Shown here one piece after another: positions 1 through 3,797 of a DNA stretch of 5,110 nt. The DNA is from an uncultured Pseudomonadota bacterium (GTDB lineage Bacteria > Pseudomonadota > Gammaproteobacteria > Steroidobacterales > Steroidobacteraceae): contig CAITAM010000088.1 in assembly GCA_903890265.1 (NCBI GenBank), positions 1 through 5,110 on the forward strand, written 5' to 3'. The position numbers were made by a program, and so were the translations under genes. Numbering within the stretch: position 1 is the first letter of the stretch; every line of letters starts with the position of its first letter. The notes under the pieces were generated by a model that saw only the letters and a program-made list of their open reading frames with translations, was not told where the DNA came from and ran no database searches.

Positions 1-17
1 CAGCATCTCTACAGTGG

Positions 18-108
18 AAGTTAACTAGTCTATTGAGACAATCGCTGTGAATAGACTGTTTCGGAGCGGACGTTCCCGGATGTCTGCAAGGGGTCAAAAG
101 TCAACTAG
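18..108. repeat. Short direct repeat pair AAGTYAACTAG
   Basis: Two 11-bp copies, AAGTTAACTAG at 18-28 and AAGTCAACTAG at 98-108, differ at one base and are 80 bp apart. They lie in the lower-GC stretch upstream of the recombinase remnant, and the second copy sits in the loop of a 5-bp inverted repeat, GGGTC (91-95) with GACCC (110-114). They might be traces of a recombination site or element end. Eleven bases is short, so chance is a real alternative. Confidence 0.35.
27..57. repeat. Inverted repeat AGTCTATT / AATAGACT
   Basis: A perfect 8-bp inverted repeat has arms at 27-34 and 50-57, separated by 15 nt. The interior can add a further ACA/TGT pairing (38-40 with 46-48) across small bulges, giving an imperfect hairpin. 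No T-run follows on either strand, so it does not look like an intrinsic terminator. Its place about 100 bp upstream of a tyrosine recombinase start makes a recombination or regulatory site conceivable, but that is inference. Confidence 0.45.
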
Positions 109-139
109 AGACCCGTAGGGCGCGCACTGGCGATCCATC

Positions 140-200
140 CAGTCGCTGGAGCCAGTTATGCATCACGTCGATCTTCCTTCGACCGATGACAGTCGCTGGA
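140..200. repeat. Direct repeat CAGTCGCTGGA, two copies 50 bp apart
   Basis: An exact 11-bp sequence occurs at 140-150 and 190-200. The first copy is part of a small palindrome, TCCAG-TCG-CTGGA (138-150), whose right arm contains part of the ribosome binding site of the recombinase remnant. The second copy lies inside the reading frame, where it encodes the Ser-Arg-Trp of its N-terminus. It could be an operator pair or chance. Confidence 0.35.
148..151 (+). promoter_or_regulatory. Ribosome binding site of the recombinase remnant
   Basis: GGAG lies 6 nt before the ATG at 158, a good Shine-Dalgarno spacing. It supports 158 as the original start, meaning the 5' end of this gene is intact and the damage lies downstream. 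Confidence 0.5.
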
Positions 201-454
201 ATCGGGCAAAAGTCGTTGGCCAGAAAGTGTCCTTCAAGCCAAGAGAAATCTGGGCCACTCCAATTCGCCTGCAACTGGCGGGCAGAAGCCGGGATCTGGC
301 GCTCTTCAATCTAGCGATCGATAGCAAGCTGAGAGCGTGCGACCATGTTGCCAACCGACTTGCTGCCTTTCTCGCTGCCAGTTGCCTACGCTTGGCCGGC
401 GGCCGGCCGTTCCCGGAAAACCCTTGGGTATACGATTCGTGCTGGGCGCGGTGA
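158..454 (+). pseudogene. Tyrosine recombinase/integrase, N-terminal remnant
   Basis: The first 60-65 residues strongly resemble the N-terminus of a family of short (about 200 aa) phage-type tyrosine recombinases common in proteobacteria. The recalled landmarks are a Trp-Asn-(x)-(x)-Lys-(x)-Val-Gly-Gln-Lys stretch near the start, then a Lys-Pro-(x)-Glu-Ile-Trp-Ala block, and then LALFNLAIDSKLRACD. In the family this is followed by a Leu-Val-x-Leu-x-Val-x-Asp-Val segment and the catalytic domain. Here similarity fades after ACD, near position 345-350. The frame then runs on through unrelated sequence to a stop at 452-454, giving only 98 residues. The catalytic Arg, His/Arg and Tyr residues of the family are absent, and I found none of its later motifs in other frames up to 563. 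The start, with its good ribosome binding site, looks intact. I infer a 3' deletion or rearrangement and a non-functional relic. Recognition is from memory, not a search. Confidence 0.75.
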
Positions 455-563
455 CGGTGGTCCTATCGGCTGCCCATCGGTCGCGAGCGGCTGAGCCTGT
501 ATCAAAGTCCCCGACGCCCTTGAGATCGTCCAGCGTCCACTCAGCGCGGCTTGTGCGACATGC
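351..563. other. Unassigned sequence between recombinase remnant and glycosylase
   Basis: No coding region is recognised here. It contains a GC-only palindrome, GGCCGG-CGG-CCGGCC (394-408). Read from the minus strand, this lies downstream of the glycosylase gene, but no T-run follows, so it is not a convincing terminator. I see no clear terminator for the trxA-rho-glycosylase transcript in this stretch. Confidence 0.5.
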
Positions 564-1373
564 CTAGCCGCTGGCAGCGCGTTTTCTTGCCCGAGTCGCC
601 GCACCCGGCTTCTTTCGTGGACTGCCCGGCGCCGTGGCCTTCAGTCCCTTGGCCTTCAGTCCCTTGGCCTTCAGCCCCCTGGCCTTCGGGCCCTTCGCCT
701 TCCCGCTGGATGACTTCTTCGGCGCCGGACGTCGGACCGCCGCGGCCGAGGGCGCACTGCCATCGGCACGCCGCAGGTCCACGTAGCGCCATAAGTAGAG
801 CGCCACCGTCGAGCGGTAGGGTGCGAACGGCGCCGTCGCGTCTAGCAGGACCCGTGGCGTCGGCATCGCGTCGAGGGCATAGGCCCACTGGTACCCGAGC
901 CTGACCCCGAAATCATCGGCCGGCATCACGTCCGGCCGGCCAAGCGTGCCGATGAGCAGCATCTGCGCGGTCCAGCGGCCAACGCCACGTACCGCGGTCA
1001 GGCGCTCGATGATCGACTCGTCATCCAGCGACTGGATGGTGGCGAGATCGGGCACCGTGCCGTCGAGCGCCTTGGCCGCGACATCGCGCATGGCCAGCAG
1101 CTTTGACCGCGAGAGCCCCGCACCACGCAGCGCCTCCTCGGGATGCGCCAGCATCTCGTCCGGCGTCGGCAGCGCATTGCGCCCGCCGAGGGCCGCAAGG
1201 CGCGCAAGAATTGCGCTGGCAGCGGCGCCGTGCAGCTGCTGGTGGGCGATCGCCGAGAGCAGTGCCTCGTAGGGCTGGCGGTGCGAGGGTTCGAGTGGAC
1301 ACGGACCGACTGCCCGTATCACGGCGGCGAGTGCCTGATCGGTGCGGGCGAGTATCTGCCAGGCTGCGGCCAT
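564..1373 (-). CDS. DNA-3-methyladenine glycosylase 2 family protein (AlkA/Mag1-like, HhH-GPD) with Lys-rich tail
   Basis: This is a base-excision repair enzyme that removes alkylated purines such as 3-methyladenine, leaving an abasic site. The 269-residue protein has the helix-hairpin-helix glycosylase fold. The family's IAHQQLHG segment is at about 42-49, and the hairpin VRGVGRWTAQMLL at 128-140 is followed by MPADDFGVR. The second Asp there (about D154) is the expected catalytic residue, matching D238 of E. coli AlkA. The APYRSTVALYLWR block at about 184-196 normally closes the domain. The AlkA N-terminal domain is missing, so it is closer to yeast Mag1. After residue 205 comes a basic, low-complexity tail of about 64 residues with pentapeptide repeats (KGLKA type) that the core family lacks; it may aid DNA binding. 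The ATG at 1373 lies 20 bp after the rho stop, implying cotranscription with rho. The ribosome binding site is weak (GGCGGG). The function call is firm; the exact substrate range is not. Confidence 0.92.
   Translation of the reverse strand: MAAAWQILARTDQALAAVIRAVGPCPLEPSHRQPYEALLSAIAHQQLHGAAASAILARLAALGGRNALPTPDEMLAHPEEALRGAGLSRSKLLAMRDVAAKALDGTVPDLATIQSLDDESIIERLTAVRGVGRWTAQMLLIGTLGRPDVMPADDFGVRLGYQWAYALDAMPTPRVLLDATAPFAPYRSTVALYLWRYVDLRRADGSAPSAAAVRRPAPKKSSSGKAKGPKARGLKAKGLKAKGLKATAPGSPRKKPGAATRARKRAASG
635..694 (-). repeat. Tandem 15-bp repeat, four units, within the glycosylase tail
   Basis: Four in-frame 15-bp units (plus-strand form TGGCCTTCAGTCCCT) run from 635 to 694. The first two are identical and the third and fourth have diverged slightly. 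Each encodes five residues on the minus strand, giving a KGPKA / RGLKA / KGLKA / KGLKA series. Near-identity at DNA level suggests recent expansion by slippage, so unit number may vary between strains. Confidence 0.85.
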
Positions 1374-1393
1374 GGATACCCGCCCGCGTCTGG

Positions 1394-2848
1394 TCAGCGC
1401 TTCATCGAATCGAAGAAGTCACCGTTCGTCTTGGTGTCCTTCATCTTGTCGAGCAGGAACTCGATCGCCGCGAGTTCGTCCATCGGATGCAGCAGCTTGC
1501 GCAGGATCCACATCTTCTGCAGCTCGTCGGTCGCCGTGATCAGCTCCTCGCGGCGGGTGCCCGAGCGGTTGATGTTGACCGCCGGGAAGATCCGCTTCTC
1601 GGCAATACGCCGGTCGAGGTGGATTTCCGAGTTACCCGTACCCTTGAACTCTTCGAAGATCACGTCGTCCATGCGCGAACCGGTGTCGATGAGCGCCGTC
1701 GCGATGATCGTCAGCGAGCCGCCCTCCTCCACGTTGCGCGCCGCGCCGAAGAAGCGCTTGGGGCGCTGCAGCGCGTTGGCGTCGACACCACCGGTGAGGA
1801 CCTTGCCGGAGCTCGGAACGACGGTGTTGTAGGCACGGGCAAGGCGCGTGATCGAGTCCAGCAGGATGACCACGTCGCGCTTGTGCTCGACGAGGCGCTT
1901 CGCCTTCTCGATGACCATTTCCGCGACCTGCACGTGCCGGCTTGCCGGCTCGTCGAAGGTCGAGGCAACCACTTCACCCTTCACGGTGCGGGACATTTCC
2001 GTGACTTCCTCGGGCCGCTCGTCGATGAGCAGCACGATGAGGTAGACCTCGGGATGATTGAAGGTGATCGAGGTCGCGATGTTCTGCAGCAGCATCGTCT
2101 TACCGGCCTTCGGCGGTGAAACGATCAGGCCACGCTGGCCTTTGCCGAGCGGCGCGCAGAGGTCAATCACGCGGGCCGTGAGATCCTCGGTACTGCCGTT
2201 GCCGCGCTCGAGCTTGAGGCGCTTCGTCGGGTGCAGCGGCGTCAGGTTCTCGAACAGGACCTTGTTGCGCGAGCTCTCGGGCGACTCGTAGTTGATCTGG
2301 CCGACTTTGAGCAGCGCGAAGTAGCGCTCGCCGTCCTTCGGCGGGCGGATGAGGCCCGAGATCGAGTCACCGGTACGCAGGTTGAAGCGGCGCACCTGGC
2401 TCGGACTGAGGTAGATGTCGTCCGGGCCGGCGAGGTAGGAGCCGTCCGCCGAGCGCAGGAAGCCGAAGCCGTCCTGGAGGATTTCGAGCACGCCGTCGCC
2501 ATAGATGTCCTCGCCGTTGCGCGCGTGCGCCTTCAGCAGCGAGAAGATCACGTCCTGCTTGCGCTGCCGGGCGACGTTCTCGAGACCGAGCGCCTCGGCC
2601 ATCGTCACGAGCTCGGAGATCGGCTTCTTCTTGAGCTCGGTCAGGTTCATCGACCGGCGGCTGGCCTCGAGGTCTGCTGCCGAGATGGTGCCGAGATCGT
2701 CACCGTCGAGGTGGTCGTCCTGCATCCCGTGATGCTGCTCACCGCCGCCCCGGGGGGCGCGGTTTCCGCCGCGCTCGTCGCGATTGCCGTGCTGCTTCTG
2801 TCCCTTCGGACGGTTGCCGCGGGCCTGATTACCGAGGAAACCCCTCAC
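1394..2848 (-). CDS. rho: Transcription termination factor Rho, with N-terminal extension
   Basis: Rho is the hexameric, ATP-driven RNA translocase that ends transcription at rut sites. Counting from the internal MNLTEL Met (2650), 418 residues align by eye without gaps to E. coli Rho. They comprise the Rho_N helix bundle (1-45), the cold-shock RNA-binding domain with DGFGFLR (F62 and F64), Walker A PPKAGKT (K181), Walker B DERPEE (D265) and the arginine-finger segment NRSGTR (R366). I favour a start at the GTG at 2848, which overlaps the trxA stop as GTGA, suggesting translational coupling. The extra 66 codons have no stop, about 80% G/C third positions against about 50% at second positions, and encode a Gly/Arg/Asn/Gln-rich stretch, then an acidic one. 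Xanthomonas-type Rho proteins also carry disordered extensions here. Alternatives are ATG 2725 (443 aa) and ATG 2650 (418 aa); none has a strong Shine-Dalgarno. Gene identity is near certain; the start is not. Confidence 0.97.
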   Translation of the reverse strand: MRGFLGNQARGNRPKGQKQHGNRDERGGNRAPRGGGEQHHGMQDDHLDGDDLGTISAADLEASRRSMNLTELKKKPISELVTMAEALGLENVARQRKQDVIFSLLKAHARNGEDIYGDGVLEILQDGFGFLRSADGSYLAGPDDIYLSPSQVRRFNLRTGDSISGLIRPPKDGERYFALLKVGQINYESPESSRNKVLFENLTPLHPTKRLKLERGNGSTEDLTARVIDLCAPLGKGQRGLIVSPPKAGKTMLLQNIATSITFNHPEVYLIVLLIDERPEEVTEMSRTVKGEVVASTFDEPASRHVQVAEMVIEKAKRLVEHKRDVVILLDSITRLARAYNTVVPSSGKVLTGGVDANALQRPKRFFGAARNVEEGGSLTIIATALIDTGSRMDDVIFEEFKGTGNSEIHLDRRIAEKRIFPAVNINRSGTRREELITATDELQKMWILRKLLHPMDELAAIEFLLDKMKDTKTNGDFFDSMKR

Positions 2849-3174
2849 AGGTTGCTGTCCAGGAAAGCGGTCAGCGCGGACTTCGACAGGGCGCCAACCT
2901 TCTGTCCGTGCACCTGGCCGCCCTTGAAGAGCATCAGGGTGGGGATGCTGCGCACACCGTACTTGCCGGGCGTGGCCTGGTTCTTGTCGATGTCGAGCTT
3001 GGCGATCGTGACGCGACCCGCGTATTCGCCGGCAACCTCCTCGAGCAGCGGCGCAATCGACTTGCAGGGGCCACACCATTCGGCCCAGAAATCCAATAGA
3101 ACCGGCTTGTCCGAATGCAGGACGTCTTTGTCGAACGTGGCATCGGATGTATGGACGATAGTGCTGCCGCTCAC
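2845..3174 (-). CDS. trxA: Thioredoxin 1
   Basis: This is a cytoplasmic disulfide reductase that passes electrons from thioredoxin reductase to ribonucleotide reductase, PAPS reductase, methionine sulfoxide reductases and others. The 109-residue product matches the E. coli TrxA length exactly. The active site WCGPC has cysteines at 34 and 37 inside the family signature FWAEWCGPCK, the cis-proline is P78 in RSIPT, and the C-terminal VGALSK motif is present. The GTG start at 3174 is chosen because it gives the standard N-terminus and has a strong ribosome binding site; a longer frame upstream would add Pro-rich residues unlike any thioredoxin. It is the first gene of a trxA-rho-glycosylase unit, overlapping rho by 4 nt if Rho starts at its GTG. 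It is divergent from rhlB, as in E. coli. Confidence 0.97.
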   Translation of the reverse strand: MSGSTIVHTSDATFDKDVLHSDKPVLLDFWAEWCGPCKSIAPLLEEVAGEYAGRVTIAKLDIDKNQATPGKYGVRSIPTLMLFKGGQVHGQKVGALSKSALTAFLDSNL

Positions 3175-3183
3175 GCGGGGAAT

Positions 3184-3189
3184 CCTCCT
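3184..3189 (-). promoter_or_regulatory. Ribosome binding site of trxA
   Basis: AGGAGG on the minus strand ends 9 nt before the GTG at 3174. It is the strongest Shine-Dalgarno in the window and fixes the trxA start. Confidence 0.85.
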
Positions 3190-3202
3190 CGTTGATGGGA
3201 AT

Positions 3203-3224
3203 GGCCCGGGCAGGGGCCCGGGCC
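3203..3224 (-). promoter_or_regulatory. GC-only hairpin in the trxA leader
   Basis: GGCCCGGGC (3203-3211) and GCCCGGGCC (3216-3224) form a perfect 9-bp, all-G/C inverted repeat with a 4-nt loop. In the trxA transcript it would be a very stable stem ending 13 nt before the AGGAGG. There is no U-run after it, so it is not an intrinsic terminator. It could stabilise the 5' end of the mRNA, pause polymerase, or limit ribosome access. Its function is inferred. Confidence 0.6.
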
Positions 3225-3240
3225 GATGGACGCTGATGAC

Positions 3241-3300
3241 TGAGTACTGGTGATCAAATGGGGGGGGTATTGGGTTCGGGTAAGGCGCAGGTAGTCGTGA
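3241..3300 (-). promoter_or_regulatory. C-rich, G-poor leader segment (candidate rut site)
   Basis: Read as the trxA-rho sense strand, this 60-nt stretch holds about 27 C and only 6 G by hand count, including a run of eight C (3260-3267). High C and low G with many YC dinucleotides is the known character of Rho-binding rut sites, and E. coli rho is known to be autoregulated by Rho-dependent attenuation in its leader. A similar feedback here is an inference. It requires that transcription starts upstream of 3300, and I could not identify that promoter confidently. Confidence 0.4.
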
Positions 3301-3670
3301 CGGCACCAGCGCATTGCGGCACAATGACGGATCGGTCTCGCGCGGTCACCGACTGGGACCGCGATTCCGAATACGTTCGGGGAGCCGGTTTAGGGAGTTC
3401 TGACTGCTACTCGTGCAACTGCCGTTGGAACTGTGGATGCGCGCAATGAAGCTTCGAGCTCATTCTGTCTGCGTGCAAGGATGTATACCGTGAATTCAGA
3501 TGACGGAAACGCGAAGCTGCTCAACGGCGTCGCGACCTCTCGCCGCTTGAGCCTGGCCGGGTGCTGCCCGAGCAGCCCTGCGCTACCCGCCACCCGTGCC
3601 CCCGTGCCCGACTCCAGCCACGTGACGTGCCTGAGCGGACCGGAAGCGACAATCTCTGGATTCCCCGTCG

Positions 3671-3690
3671 CTCGCCATTGCATCGGCGAG
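3671..3690 (+). promoter_or_regulatory. Hairpin 1 in the rhlB leader
   Basis: CTCGCC (3671-3676) and GGCGAG (3685-3690) form a 6-bp inverted repeat with an 8-nt loop, 20 bp ahead of a second hairpin. If rhlB is transcribed from upstream it would form in the leader RNA. Its role is unknown. Confidence 0.35.
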
Positions 3691-3710
3691 GATCTCTTAC
3701 ACCGGGGAGG

Positions 3711-3745
3711 GCGCGGCACGGCCGCGCGGGCTTTCACTATTTTTA
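3711..3745 (+). terminator. Terminator-like hairpin upstream of rhlB
   Basis: GCGCGGC (3711-3717) and GCCGCGC (3721-3727) form a 7-bp all-G/C stem with a 3-nt loop. GGG and then a T-rich stretch follow (3731-3744, ending in five T). The T-run is interrupted and displaced, so termination would be weak. It lies just ahead of rhlB, so it could act as an attenuator on a longer leader, or end some upstream plus-strand transcript. It is suggestive only. Confidence 0.35.
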
Positions 3746-3762
3746 GCCGTTCCCTGCCCGCA

Positions 3763-3791
3763 TTGCAAGTCTCAAATTTCTGGTCTGTGAT
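3763..3791 (+). promoter_or_regulatory. Weak candidate promoter for rhlB
   Basis: TTGCAA (3763-3768), a 17-bp spacer and TGTGAT (3786-3791) each match 4 of 6 consensus sigma-70 bases. Transcription would begin at about 3797-3799, at the GTG start itself, giving a leaderless message, which would fit the missing Shine-Dalgarno. Matches of this quality occur by chance often. Confidence 0.2.
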
Positions 3792-3797
3792 ACGTCC

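Larger units (their letters stand above)
3175..3797. other. Divergent intergenic region between trxA and rhlB
   Basis: These 623 bp carry the control signals of both trxA-rho (leftward) and rhlB (rightward). No RNA gene or recognised protein is visible. Small inverted repeats include CCGAA-TACG-TTCGG (3367-3380), CATTG-CGGCA-CAATG (3312-3326) and CACGT-G-ACGTG (3619-3629). A plus-strand frame open from GTG 3433 (or ATG 3482) to a TGA at 3799-3801 overlaps the rhlB GTG as GTGA, but its product resembles nothing I know and has no good ribosome binding site. No promoter with convincing -35 and -10 boxes stands out for trxA. Confidence 0.6.

Noticed and set aside
18..114. Integron attC site
   Set aside because: The repeats do not fit the RYYYAAC / GTTRRRY core sites, and there is no cassette-like gene or integron integrase.
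394..429. GC palindrome (394-408) and ACCCTTGGGT palindrome (420-429) as the terminator of the trxA-rho-glycosylase unit
   Set aside because: The first is not followed by T on the minus strand. The second has arms that leave almost no loop, though four T follow on the minus strand. Neither is a credible intrinsic terminator.
635..694. CRISPR array
   Set aside because: The 15-bp units are contiguous without spacers and in frame with the glycosylase tail.
1103..2119. Plus-strand open frame of 338 codons opposite the glycosylase and rho
   Set aside because: It is antisense to two confidently identified proteins and has no recognisable domain.
2231..3253. Plus-strand open frame of 340 codons opposite rho and trxA
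   Set aside because: It lies entirely opposite two certain genes, and its open state follows from the high GC third positions of the real genes.
3175..3324. Longer thioredoxin start giving a 159-residue protein
   Set aside because: The extra residues are Pro-rich and unlike any thioredoxin. The GTG at 3174 has a strong ribosome binding site and gives the standard 109-residue length.
3175..3797. tRNA or other structured RNA gene in the divergent region
   Set aside because: I found no cloverleaf, T-loop motif or other known RNA signature on either strand; only short isolated hairpins are visible.
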